Shown: positions 34,083 through 45,883, numbered from the stretch's first letter. The stretch: DNA of 64,000 nucleotides from Pratylenchus scribneri (GCA_030063045.1 JAQSEB010000046.1:1798001-1862000), one strand, 5' to 3'. Notes: generated from the letters alone by a model not told the origin. Translations and numbers: made by a program.

Positions 34083-34757
34083 TTTGGTCTTGTGGTTTAC
34101 GCCTAAACCGCGGTTAAAATTCGCAAACCACGGTATACAAATAAATTTTTGATTTTCATCTTTTATTTTTTAACCATGGTTTAGGCTAAACCATGGGTTA
34201 GAAAACCGCGGTTAGTGCTCATGAAAACCGCGGTTTATTTCCCGTAAACCACGGTAAATTCCATTTTTTGATTTTGGTCAAACCAAGGTTTATGGCTCCC
34301 TTATAAAAATAAACCTTGCTATGGAGCAGGGTTAAGCCCATAAAATTCGATTAAAAATTAAAATAAAAATTAATATAATAATTTTAAATATTAATTATTA
34401 CTTTTTTATGAAAGGAAAAGATATAAAAACATTTTCCAATGAATTTTAAACGAAAATAAAAAATTTTTGGTCAAAATAAATTTCAGAATTTTTGAATAAA
34501 AATTGTTTTCGCTATTTTAAAATTGTATTTGATCGTTTATAATATGAAATTAATTAAATTATTTAAATTTAGAATTATTATTCCATTTGGTAATTAAAAT
34601 AATGGGAAAATAGGAGACAACCCGCGATTAAATAAACCTTGGTTTATCTAAACCGTGGTTAAAGATGAAAATCAAAATTTAAAGCTGATTTCTAACCGCG
34701 GTTTTCTCAAACACGGTTTGAGCCTTAACCATGGTTTATTAAACCACAAGACTAAAG
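34083..34757. mobile_element. Inverted-repeat element rich in AAACCGCGGTTT palindromes
   Basis: Left end GGTCTTGTGGTTTA and right end TAAACCACAAGACTAAAG are inverted, with weaker similarity beyond. Both outer ~170 bp contain many AACCGCGGTT and AACCATGGTTT-type palindromes in both directions; the middle (about 34340-34610) is plain AT-rich DNA. It interrupts the first coiled-coil exon of the 32492-34080 gene copy. No target duplication was recognised, so exact borders are approximate. Confidence 0.6.
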
Positions 34758-36016
34758 TCAGGCCCCTGCAGTTTGGGTCCCTTTTTCGTGAGGAAGAAAA
34801 AAAGTGAAGGATCCACCTTTGGGTCATCAGGATTGGATTAGGGTCACTCAATCAGGGATGGATTCCGGATATGATGGGGTAAAATCATCTCACCTACCCT
34901 ATACCCTATCCTTAATACATCCATTTGATTTTGGTTCAATATATTTAAAAATGAATTGGAGAAATTGTAAAGAAAATTTTAAAATTATTCAAAGAATATT
35001 ATTAAGTCTTTTTGGGGTAAATGATGAAGAAGATATGGTAAAATTGAACATATTCTATGAAAAATATATGGGAAAGAATTGCAGAAATGATATTGTAATT
35101 TGTACTCATAAATCAAAATTTTAATAGTTACTCCATTTTTTGCCTCTGGGAAAAAGGCGGCATTCATTTGCATTGTTGGAATGAAAAAAAATGATGCAAA
35201 AATCAACAATGGAGGAAATTTGTAATGAGGCAATCAAATTCTCCACTGTTGAATTTTGTCCAAAATAAATGAATGAAAAATATTTTTAAATTTATTTTGC
35301 CTACTAGAAATTTCCCAGCCAATAATAAAATTATTTTAATATTGTCCAATCCCCAACAATAATATGGAAGCAATATGGGGGAAAAGAGGATTGAATGGGA
35401 GAAATAATAATTGTAAAGAATGAATAGAATAAAATGCAAAATTGGTTATGTCATTCACATTCAAGGAATAAGAATTATCTGCTCCATTAAAATTCCACAT
35501 TTTAAATTTCATTTATTTTTTATTTGACAAAATAATACTCAAATATGTGCCATAGGCAAATTCCCATTCAACTCAACAGAAAATTTTCAATTTTTAATCA
35601 CGGCATTGGCATTTGATGATTATTCCTCCCTTTTAACCCAGCAGAATTAAGCATTCCTCTTTTCAAAAAAATGCTCAACTATACTCTTACACTCAAGACT
35701 CCATAAAAATGATGAAACATGCACATATTTTTATTCATTCTGCATTTAAAATTCATTTCAAAATTTATTATTTAGAAAAAAAGTTTTTTCATGTTTAATT
35801 AATAAATAAATTTAATTTAGAGAAACATAGTTTACAAATTTTTAAAATAAATGGACCAATTAATCAACAAAAAAAATCATTGAATTGCAAAATGAAAATA
35901 AGAAGTTGAAGGAATAAAAGAATAAACAAATTGCCAAATTGATTGATGAGAACAACAATAGAATGGCTGAAATAAATGGAAAAAATGTGGGACTTGAAGA
36001 GAAAATGCAAAATTGA
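34758..36016. other. Intergenic: dispersed repeat and coiled-coil scrap
   Basis: About 35100-35440 is a dispersed repeat related to 25030-25330. At about 35870-36015 a plus-strand stretch reads like a heptad-rich coiled coil (IIELQNENKKLKE, then KQIAKLIDENN and EKMQN) broken by stops, possibly a relic of the SPRY-family first exon. The frame at 34804-35124 has no recognisable domain. Confidence 0.4.
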
Positions 36017-36430
36017 GAGAATATTTTATTATAAAATTTTAAGTAGAATTAAGTCTGCAAATGCATTTTTTAGGGCCATATTTTGTCCCCATCTACGTCC
36101 CCCTCTACACAGAAATAGGCCTGCAAATGCATTTTTTTAGAGACTATTTAATTCTGCAATTTATAAGAATATTTTATTATAAAATTTTAAGTAGAATTAA
36201 GTCTGCAAATGCATTTTTTAGGGCCATATTTTGTCCCGGCCAAAAATGGCCCCATAGGGGGAAAATTTGGTCCAAAAATAGCCGCGCAACGAAAAATTTG
36301 GCCAAAAATTGTCTCCATGAGTGAATATTTTTCCCTTTTTTTTGTGGGGGGGGGGGGGGGGGGGGAATTTTTCCGAAAGGAGGGGGCCATTCCCCCCCCC
36401 CCCCCCCCCCCCTCTGGATACGGGCCTGTA
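36017..36430. mobile_element. Transposon end with G20 and C21 runs plus 73-bp direct repeat
   Basis: A ~73-bp block (AATATTTTATTATAAAATTT..GGGCCATATTTTGTCCC) occurs twice, at 36018-36090 and 36167-36239. It is followed by a run of 20 G (36346-36365), a 26-base spacer and a run of 21 C (36392-36412), then TCTGGATACGGGCCTG. Read from the other side the end is CAGGCCCGTATCCAGAGG, which looks like a DNA-transposon terminus. It sits in the first intron of the left copy of the secreted peptide gene. The proline/glycine-rich frames across the runs are artefacts. Confidence 0.6.
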
Positions 36431-36468
36431 ATGAACACTGAAATATGGAAAATGTAACATTACTTACT

Positions 36469-36584
36469 GGCTGAGGTTGAGGGCGTCGTTGTGCTGCAAC
36501 AAATAATTCGCCATCAGAAGAAAGCATTAACAGCATTATGGAGGATACAATCAAGTAAAGCAATGGCCGGCGGAAGAAAAGCAT
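36469..36584 (-). pseudogene. First exon of secreted peptide gene, second exon lost
   Basis: ATG at 36584; the exon encodes the signal peptide MLFFRRPLLYLIVSSIMLLM and then SSDGELFVAAQRRPQPQP before a GTAAGT donor. It differs from the right-hand copy at 44690 by one extra Pro-Gln pair and a few bases. About 40 bases into the intron the sequence turns into the G/C-run transposon end, and the cysteine-rich second exon is not found, so this copy is broken. Confidence 0.8.
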
Positions 36585-36677
36585 TTTTCAATTAATCTAG
36601 AATTTTTTAAAATTTTTGGAAAATTTTTAAGCAATTTTTTATTGGTAATAGCATAAATTTAGATATTCGATGTTTAT

Positions 36678-36685
36678 CTTTTATA
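36678..36685 (-). promoter_or_regulatory. TATA box of left peptide-gene copy
   Basis: TATAAAAG on the minus strand, 94 bases before the ATG at 36584. It is at the same place as in the right arm (44588-44595) and is conserved between the two copies. Confidence 0.5.
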
Positions 36686-37084
36686 TGCCCCATTTTGGAA
36701 TATTTGAAGCAAATTATATGTATTTAGTTGAATAAACAAAGAAAAATTTAAATGAATACTTTTGAGGCGAATAAAATTTAGTTGGATATGAAGGCGAAAT
36801 TTTACATTTTATTAATTTTTGATAGCCCATTCAAATTCGTGGGATGCATAAACTACGCAATTGTGGCAGATAACTATTTATTTAATGTATGATTGGTCGA
36901 TACTCGAGATCAAGAGAAACTAAAAATGATACCATTTGCCAAAGTGCATAAAATTTTTAATTTAACGGTGGTAGTAAATAGTTTAGTATTCAAAAATATT
37001 CATAGAATTTAATTTTTTGTTTATCCAGTCAAATAATTTGCGTAAAAATCATAAAATTGGGTATATAAAAGTGAAGATAAAATT

Positions 37085-40000
37085 TGTAAAATTAAATACA
37101 AAAATTCATTTAAAATTATTACAATTTTGACCTATTAAAAATTTCAGAATTTTGTAAGCAGAAATATATCTGCTATCCTAAAATAGAATTAAAATTAGGG
37201 GGTCAAAATAAACGAATTTTTTTAAAAATTTCAAAAATTTCTTAAAATGAGAACCCCCCAACAAATGCATTTTTTGAAAAATTATTAAAATTTTGACCTA
37301 TTAAAAATTTCAGAATTTTGTAAGCAGAAATATATCTGCTATCCTAAAATTGACTAGCCAAAACTATTAGATTTTTTAGAAAAATTTTTGAAATTTTGAC
37401 AAATTAAAAATTTTCAGACCCCCACAACAAATGCATTTTTGGAAAAATTATTAAAATTTTGACCTATTAAAAATTTCAGAATTTTGTAAGCAGAAATATA
37501 TCTGCTATCCTAAAATAGAATTAAAATTAGGGGGTCAAAATAAACGAATTTTTTTAAAAATTTCAAAAATTTCTTAAAATGAGAACCCCCCAACAAATGC
37601 ATTTTTTGAAAAATTATTAAAATTTTGACCTATTAAAAATTTCAGAATTTTGTAAGAAGAAATATATCTGCTATCCTAAAATTGACTAGCCAAAACTATT
37701 AGATTTTTTAGAAAAATTTTTGAAATTTTGACAAATTAAAAATTTTCAGACCCCCACAACAAATGCATTTTTTGAAAAATTATTAAAATTTTGACCTATT
37801 AAAAATTTCAGAATTTTGTAAGCAGAAATATATCTGCTATCCTAAAATAGAATTAAAATTAGGGGGTCAAAATAAACGAATTTTTTTAAAAATTTCAAAA
37901 ATTTCTTAAAATGAGAACCCCCCAACAAATGCATTTTTGGAAAAATTATTAAAATTTTGACCTATTAAAAATTTCAGAATTTTGTAAGCAGAAATTTATC
38001 TGCTACCCTAAAATTGAATAGCCAAGACAATTAGATTTTTTTAAAAAAAAATTTTAAAAATTTCAAAAATTTCTTAAAATGAGAACTCCAAAACAAATGC
38101 ATTTTTGGAAAAATTATTAAAATTTTGACCTATTAAAAATTTCAGAATTTTGTAAGCAGAAATATATCTGCTATCCTAAAATAGAATTAAAATTAGGGGG
38201 TCAAAATAAACGAATTTTTTTAAAAATTTCAAAAATTTCTTAAAATGAGAACCCCCCAACAAATGCATTTTTTGAAAAATTATTAAAATTTTGACCTATT
38301 AAAAATTTCAGAATTTTGTAAGCAGAAATATATCTGCTACCCTAAAATTGACTAGCCAAAACAATTAGATTTTTTAGAAAAATTTTTGGAATTTTGACAA
38401 ATTAAAAATTTTCAGACCCCCACAACAAATGCATTTTTTGAAAAATTATTAAAATTTTGACCTATTAAAAATTTCAGAATTTTGTAAGAAGAAATATATC
38501 TGCTATCCTAAAATAGAATTAAAATTAGGGGGTCAAAATAAACGAATTTTTTTAAAAATTTCAAAAATTTCTTAAAATGAGAACCCCCCAACAAATGCAT
38601 TTTTTGAAAAATTATTAAAATTTTGACCTATTAAAAATTTCAGAATTTTGTAAGAAGAAATATATCTGCTATCCTAAAATTGACTAGCCAAAACTATTAG
38701 ATTTTTTAGAAAAATTTTTGAAATTTTGACAAATCAAAAATTTTCAGACCCCCACAACAAATGCATTTTTTGAAAAATTATTAAAATTTTGACCTATTAA
38801 AAATTTCAGAATTTTGTAAGAAGAAATATATCTGCTACCCTAAAATTGAATAGCCAAAACAATTAGATTTTTTAGAAAAATTTTTGGAATTTTGACAAAT
38901 CAAAAATTTTCAGACCCCCACAACAAATGCATTTTTTGAAAAATTATTAAAATTTTGACCTATTAAAAATTTCAGAATTTTGTAAGAAGAAATATATCTG
39001 CTACCCTAAAATTGAATAGCCAAAACAATAAGATTTTTTAGAAAAATTTTTGGAATTTTGACAAATCAAAAATTTTCAGACCCCCACAACAAATGCATTT
39101 TTTGAAAAATTATTAAAATTTTGACCTATTAAAAATTTCAGAATTTTGTAAGAAGAAATATATCTGCTACCCTAAAATTGAATAGCCAAAACAATTAGAT
39201 TTTTTAGAAAAATTTTTGGAATTTTGACAAATCAAAAATTTTCAGACCCCCACAACAAATGCATTTTTTGAAAAATTATTAAAATTTTGACCTATTAAAA
39301 ATTTCAGAATTTTGTAAGCAGAAATATATCTGCTATCCTAAAATAGAATTAAAATTAGGGGGTCAAAATAAACGAATTTTTTTAAAAATTTCAAAAATTT
39401 CTTAAAATGAGAACCCCCCAACAAATGCATTTTTGGAAAAATTATTAAAATTTTGACCTATTAAAAATTTCAGAATTTTGTAAGCAGAAATATATCTGCT
39501 ACCCTAAAATTGACTAGCCAAAACAATTAGATTTTTTAGAAAAATTTTTGGAATTTTGACAAATCAAAAATTTTCAGACCCCCACAACAAATGCATTTTT
39601 TGAAAAATTATTAAAATTTTGACCTATTAAAAATTTCAGAATTTTGTAAGCAGAAATATATCTGCTATCCTAAAATAGAATTAAAATTAGGGGGTCAAAA
39701 TAAACGAATTTTTTTAAAAATTTCAAAAATTTCTTAAAATGAGAACCCCCCAACAAATGCATTTTTGGAAAAATTATTAAAATTTTGACCTATTAAAAAT
39801 TTCAGAATTTTGTAAGCAGAAATATATCTGCTATCCTAAAATTGACTAGCCAAAACTATTAGATTTTTTAGAAAAATTTTTGGAATTTTGACAAATCAAA
39901 AATTTTCAGACCCCCACAACAAATGCATTTTTTGAAAAATTATTAAAATTTTGACCTATTAAAAATTTCAGAATTTTGTAAGCAGAAATATATCTGCTAT

Positions 40001-43000
40001 CCTAAAATTGAATAGCCAAAACAATAAGATTTTTTAGAAAAATTTTTGGAATTTTGACAAATCAAAAATTTTCAGACCCCCACAACAAATGCATTTTTTG
40101 AAAAATTATTAAAATTTTGACCTATTAAAAATTTCAGAATTTTGTAAGCAGAAATATATCTGCTATCCTAAAATTGAATAGCCAAAACAATAAGATTTTT
40201 TAGAAAAATTTTTGGAATTTTGACAAATCAAAAATTTTCAGACCCCCACAACAAATGCATTTTTTGAAAAATTATTAAAATTTTGACCTATTAAAAATTT
40301 CAGAATTTTGTAAGCAGAAATATATCTGCTATCCTAAAATTGACTAGCCAAAACTATTAGATTTTTTAGAAAAATTTTTGGAATTTTGACAAATCAAAAA
40401 TTTTCAGACCCCCACAACAAATGCATTTTTTGAAAAATTATTAAAATTTTGACCTATTAAAAATTTCAGAATTTTGTAAGCAGAAATATATCTGCTATCC
40501 TAAAATTGAATAGCCAAAACAATAAGATTTTTTAGAAAAATTTTTGGAATTTTGACAAATCAAAAATTTTCAGACCCCCACAACAAATGCATTTTTTGAA
40601 AAATTATTAAAATTTTGACCTATTAAAAATTTCAGAATTTTGTAAGCAGAAATATATCTGCTATCCTAAAATTGAATAGCCAAAACAATAAGATTTTTTA
40701 GAAAAATTTTTGGAATTTTGACAAATCAAAAATTTTCAGACCCCCACAACAAATGCATTTTTTGAAAAATTATTAAAATTTTGACCTATTAAAAATTTCA
40801 GAATTTTGTAAGCAGAAATATATCTGCTATCCTAAAATTGAATAGCCAAAACAATAAGATTTTTTAGAAAAATTTTTGGAATTTTGACAAATCAAAAATT
40901 TTCAGACCCCCACAACAAATGCATTTTTTGAAAAATTATTAAAATTTTGACCTATTAAAAATTTCAGAATTTTGTAAGCAGAAATATATCTGCTATCCTA
41001 AAATTGAATAGCCAAAACAATAAGATTTTTTAGAAAAATTTTTGGAATTTTGACAAATCAAAAATTTTCAGACCCCCACAACAAATGCATTTTTTGAAAA
41101 ATTATTAAAATTTTGACCTATTAAAAATTTCAGAATTTTGTAAGAAGAAATATATCTGCTACCCTAAAATTGAATAGCCAAAACAATTAGATTTTTTAGA
41201 AAAATTTTTGGAATTTTGACAAATCAAAAATTTTCAGACCCCCACAACAAATGCATTTTTTGAAAAATTATTAAAATTTTGACCTATTAAAAATTTCAGA
41301 ATTTTGTAAGCAGAAATATATCTGCTATCCTAAAATAGAATTAAAATTAGGGGGTCAAAATAAACGAATTTTTTTAAAAATTTCAAAAATTTCTTAAAAT
41401 GAGAACCCCCCAACAAATGCATTTTTGGAAAAATTATTAAAATTTTGACCTATTAAAAATTTCAGAATTTTGTAAGCAGAAATATATCTGCTACCCTAAA
41501 ATTGACTAGCCAAAACAATTAGATTTTTTAGAAAAATTTTTGGAATTTTGACAAATCAAAAATTTTCAGACCCCCACAACAAATGCATTTTTTGAAAAAT
41601 TATTAAAATTTTGACCTATTAAAAATTTCAGAATTTTGTAAGCAGAAATATATCTGCTATCCTAAAATAGAATTAAAATTAGGGGGTCAAAATAAACGAA
41701 TTTTTTTAAAAATTTCAAAAATTTCTTAAAATGAGAACCCCCCAACAAATGCATTTTTGGAAAAATTATTAAAATTTTGACCTATTAAAAATTTCAGAAT
41801 TTTGTAAGCAGAAATATATCTGCTATCCTAAAATTGACTAGCCAAAACTATTAGATTTTTTAGAAAAATTTTTGGAATTTTGACAAATCAAAAATTTTCA
41901 GACCCCCACAACAAATGCATTTTTTGAAAAATTATTAAAATTTTGACCTATTAAAAATTTCAGAATTTTGTAAGCAGAAATATATCTGCTATCCTAAAAT
42001 TGACTAGCCAAAACTATTAGATTTTTTAGAAAAATTTTTGGAATTTTGACAAATCAAAAATTTTCAGACCCCCACAACAAATGCATTTTTTGAAAAATTA
42101 TTAAAATTTTGACCTATTAAAAATTTCAGAATTTTGTAAGCAGAAATATATCTGCTATCCTAAAATAGAATTAAAATTAGGGGGTCAAAATAAACGAATT
42201 TTTTTAAAAATTTCAAAAATTTCTTAAAATGAGAACCCCCCAACAAATGCATTTTTGGAAAAATTATTAAAATTTTGACCTATTAAAAATTTCAGAATTT
42301 TGTAAGCAGAAATATATCTGCTATCCTAAAATAGAATTAAAATTAGGGAGTCAAAATAAACGAATTTTTTTAAAAATTTCAAAAATTTCTTAAAATGAGA
42401 ACTCCACAACAAATGCATTTTTGGAAAAATTATTAAAATTTTGACCTATTAAAAATTTCAGAATTTTGTAAGCAGAAATTTATCTGCTACCCTAAAATTG
42501 AATAGCCAAGACAATTAGATTTTTTTAAAAAAAAATTTTAAAAATTTCAAAAATTTCTTAAAATGAGAACTCCACAACAAATGCATTTTTGGAAAAATTA
42601 TTAAAATTTTGACCTATTAAAAATTTCAGAATTTTGTAAGCAGAAATATATCTGCTATCCTAAAATAGAATTAAAATTAGGGGGTCAAAATAAACGAATT
42701 TTTTTAAAAATTTCAAAAATTTCTTAAAATGAGAACCCCCCAACAAATGCATTTTTGGAAAAATTATTAAAATTTTGACCTATTAAAAATTTCAGAATTT
42801 TGTAAGCAGAAATATATCTGCTATCCTAAAATAGAATTAAAATTAGGGAGTCAAAATAAACGAATTTTTTTAAAAATTTCAAAAATTTCTTAAAATGAGA
42901 ACTCCACAACAAATGCATTTTTGGAAAAATTATTAAAATTTTGACCTATTAAAAATTTCAGAATTTTGTAAGCAGAAATTTATCTGCTACCCTAAAATTG

Positions 43001-43235
43001 AATAGCCAAGACAATTAGATTTTTTTAAAAAAAAATTTTAAAAATTTCAAAAATTTCTTAAAATGAGAACTCCACAACAAATGCATTTTTGGAAAAATTA
43101 TTAAAATTTTGACCTATTAAAAATTTCAGAATTTTGTAAGCAGAAATATATCTGCTACCCTAAAATTGACTAGCCAAAACAATTAGATTTTTTAGAAAAA
43201 TTTTTGGAATTTTGACAAATTAAAAATTTTCAGAG
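37085..43235. repeat. Satellite array, ~166-bp monomers of two types, ~37 copies
   Basis: Every monomer shares ~90 bp: ACAAATGCATTTTT, ATTATTAAAATTTTGACC, AAATTTCAGAATTTTGTAAG and GCAGAAATATATCTGCTA(T/C)CC. The second half is one of two unrelated sequences: type 1 has TTGACTAGCCAAAAC, TTTTTAGAAAAATTTTTG and TTTTCAGACCCCCAC; type 2 has AGAATTAAAATTAGGGGGTC, AAATAAACGAATTTTTTT and AAATGAGAACCCCCC. A third variant (CAAGACAATTAGATTTTTTT, GAGAACTCC) appears near both ends of the array. Type 1 runs homogeneously in the centre, while both flanks alternate types 1 and 2. GCAGA..TCTGC forms a short hairpin in each monomer. No coding capacity. Confidence 0.95.
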
Positions 43236-44289
43236 AATTTAAAAAAAAAACTAATTTTTTTAATCGTTCACTCAACCTGCCAATTTTCTAATTATAATCG
43301 AGGAGCGACCAGATTATCCGATTTTTAATTTGGAAAATAAAGTGCTTGCCATTTATGTGCGATAGTTCTATATCAATAGAAGAAGAAGAAAATGAATATA
43401 TGAAGAAAATAGTGATTGACTTTAATTTATTATTGCTCAAATTTGAATCAGTTCAGTTCACTCAAAATCAGTTATAAAAAAATTTGTCTTATTTATTTCA
43501 ATTTTATTAAATATGCCAAGGTTTTTAATCAAATAATCTGTGAATGTGAATCATTTTACCATATAATAAATTATTCATTTCCAAATAATTTTAATATCAT
43601 TTTTTTAAAATTGTCAATCCAGAGAACTCTACAATAAATAACAAAAAAATCCAAATCCGTGGACTTATAATGCGAAAAATTTCCTTGTTTTCCAGAAAAA
43701 TAAGAGGGAATTGAATGGAATGAAGATTGGCCTATCCGTAAAATGTAAGGGATCTGCATTTTGATTGGATAATTTTTATCATTCATGACAGTTTATATGG
43801 GAGAACAAGGTAATAAAGTTGTTCGCATTTTGGGGCTCAGGGATTTGAATATAATTTTTTTGTGTGTTTGTTTCAGATGAAAATTTGCCACTTTTTGGCC
43901 TTTATAAGCCCATTAGAAGGTAATTAAAAAATAAAAATCCATCATCTTTCACCCATCCACTTTATCAAATTTCTTATTAATAAAATATTTGCGAATAATT
44001 TTTAATTTACTAACCACTTTCAAATCATCATTCATTTTTGCCATCTTCATTTTCAATGTGCGGATTTCCTTTTTCAATCTTCCAATTTCCTTATCTTTTT
44101 CCGACATTCCTTTCATAATTTCATCCATAATTTTTTGTTTCTTTTTGTAGAATTTAATTTTTAAAATTTTTAGGAAAATTTTTATTTAATTTTACAAATT
44201 TTTTCACTTTTACATGCCCTATTTTAGAATATTTGATGCAAATTATTTGACTGAATAAACTAAAAATTATTTATCCTTTTTTGAAGACT
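43236..44289. other. Spacer between satellite and right arm
   Basis: AT-rich DNA. The open frames at 43416-43786 have no domain. A coiled-coil exon relic on the minus strand is listed separately. Confidence 0.4.
44010..44165 (-). pseudogene. Orphan coiled-coil exon of the SPRY family
   Basis: Minus strand reads KKKQKIMDEIMKGMSEKDKE, then IGRLKKEIRTLKMKMAKMND and DLK before a GTTAGT-like donor. It lines up with the end of exon 1 of the 600-2041 gene (KKRKMMDEIVKEMDE..LKMKIEKMESDLKS). No following F-box-like or SPRY exons are present, so it is an isolated fragment. Confidence 0.6.
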
Positions 44290-44845
44290 AAACTATTTAC
44301 TACCACCGTTAAATTAAAAATTTTATGCACTTTGGCAAATGGTATCGTTTTTAGTTTCTCTTGATCTCAAGTCTCGACCAATCATACATTAAATAAATAT
44401 TTATCTGCCTCAATTGCGTAGTTTATGCATCCCATGAATTTGAAATGGGCTCTCGAAAATTAACAAAATGTAAAATTTCGCTCATATCCAACTAAATTTT
44501 ATTCGCCTCAAAAGTATTCATTTAAATTTTTCTTTATTTATTCAATTAAATACATATAATTTGCTTCAAATATTCCAAAATGGGGCATATAAAAGATAAA
44601 CATCGAATACCTAAATTTATGCTATTACCAATAAAAAATTGCTTAAAAATTTTCCTAAAAATTTTAAAAAATTCTAGATTAATTGAAAAATGCTTTTCTT
44701 CCGCCGGCCATTGCTTTACTTGATTGTATCCTCCATAATGCTGTTAATGCTTTCTTCTGATGGCGGATTATTTGTTGCAGCACAACGACGTCCTCAACCA
44801 GTAAGTAATGTTACAATTTCCACATTTCAATGTTCGCTATACATT
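44290..44845 (+). repeat. Right arm of ~0.55-kb inverted duplication
   Basis: Inverted partner of 36431-36985. It covers the upstream region, promoter, first exon and the first ~45 bases of intron of the secreted peptide gene. The similarity includes noncoding DNA, so the duplication is recent compared with the SPRY family. Confidence 0.85.
44588..44595 (+). promoter_or_regulatory. TATA box of secreted peptide gene
   Basis: TATAAAAG 95-102 bases before the ATG at 44690, preceded by AAAATGGGGCA. It is kept in both arms of the inverted duplication. Confidence 0.55.
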
Positions 44846-45245
44846 TAATCTTAATATTTTCATTTAAAAACTGGTATTTAAGAGTTTTCGATGATGGAGA
44901 ACCCAAATTTGACTTTTTCATTCTTAAGAATTAAACTTTATATTGATTTGAAATTCTTTAAATTTAATATACACATGTGTATATTCAGTTCATTTGGAAA
45001 AGAGAAAAACAATGTTAATTTGGATTCTCTATCATCGAAAACTTCTAAATAATATGTAAAATATAAAGGGGAAATAAATGGCACTGAACTGAAAAGTAGA
45101 GTAACATTGAAGAAAGAATTAGTACCGAAAATTACAGCCCGGTGGTTCCCCTCGTATTGTTGACCTTTGTCCATGCCATGAAAATGGATTTTGTACATGT
45201 TTTCCAAGTTGCACTTGCAGATGTGCGAAAGGCTGTGGGGCTTGA
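44690..45245 (+). CDS. Small secreted cysteine-rich peptide, 72 aa
   Basis: Two exons, 44690-44800 and 45138-45245, with GTAAGT donor and TTACAG acceptor, phase 0. The first exon encodes a signal peptide (MLFFRRPLLYLIVSSIMLLM, then SSDGGLFVAA, probable cleavage after the alanines) and QRRPQP. The second encodes PGGSPRIVDL and then nine cysteines in 25 residues: CPCHENGFCTCFPSCTCRCA followed by KGCGA-stop. The tight C-x-C pattern indicates a disulfide-rich or metal-binding secreted peptide. In a plant-parasitic nematode such proteins are effector candidates; that role is inferred, and I recognise no family. A broken inverted copy lies at 36469-36584. A conserved TATA box is at 44588. Confidence 0.75.
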
Positions 45246-45409
45246 TGATCAAAAAATGAATTTGAAAGAAGTGATGATATTGAAAGTTCGGAATGAAACT
45301 AATGATTTTTTATTCATGAATTTTCTATCAATTTTTGTTAAATGAAAATTATAAATTGCTAATTAAATCAAGAATGTAATATCGCTCAAAAATTCCCGTT
45401 CCAAAAATA

Positions 45410-45530
45410 AAATTGAATCGTAAAAACAAGTGCACTATGGGATATTATGAGGTGGAGATTATAAAAATGCGAATACGTGAATTTTGAAAGAGGATGGTGT
45501 TTCAAGGAATTTGGATATTTCCTTGAATAA
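45410..45530 (+). pseudogene. SPRY relic with internal deletion
   Basis: CTMGYYEVEIIKM (middle SPRY exon) is followed directly, in another frame, by VNFERGWCFKEFGYFLE-stop (end of the last exon). The core exon and introns between them are gone. Decayed copy. Confidence 0.6.
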
Positions 45531-45742
45531 TATAATATAAAAAAAGAGGGTGAAAAAAGTCCATAAAATGAGCATAATAATTTTAGGAATCAAAATAAAA
45601 TTGAAATTATCCTTGAATTAAGCAATGTTTTTATAGCAGAATTAAAAGATAAAATGGAATGAATATCCATCCAAAAATTATCATTGAAATTTATAAATTA
45701 AAAATAAAAATGGCTGAGCATGAAGATGCTAAAGATTGATTG

Positions 45743-45883
45743 TCCATTCCTCTAAACGGGTCCATTCCTCTAAAAACTCTAGCATGTACTATTTCGCTAG
45801 ACTCCTACGCTCCGAAGCCCATAAGCCCATAGTCCCTAGCCCCTACTCTGATTTAGAGGAATGGACCCATTTAGAGGAATGGA
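45743..45883. mobile_element. Short hairpin MITE
   Basis: Inverted arms of ~34 bp, each containing GTCCATTCCTCTAAA twice in tandem, flank a ~73-bp GC-richer centre. The open frame across it is a by-product of the palindrome. It would fold into a nearly complete hairpin. Confidence 0.65.

Larger units (their letters stand above)
36431..36985 (-). repeat. Left arm of ~0.55-kb inverted duplication
   Basis: Minus strand of this segment is nearly the same as the plus strand of about 44290-44845, including start exon, promoter and further upstream sequence down to ACTACCACCGTTAAATT. The two arms point away from each other and enclose about 7.3 kb, most of it satellite DNA. Confidence 0.85.

Noticed and set aside
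34804..35124. 106-codon plus-strand frame
   Set aside because: No domain, no splice structure, and its second half overlaps a dispersed repeat.
36177..36584. Long Gly/Pro-rich open frames on both strands
   Set aside because: They read through the G20 and C21 homopolymers of a transposon end; only the first 116 bases from 36584 match a real exon.
37085..43235. CRISPR-like appearance of the regular array
   Set aside because: The ~166-bp monomers are contiguous with no unique spacers, and this is nuclear DNA of an animal; it is satellite DNA.
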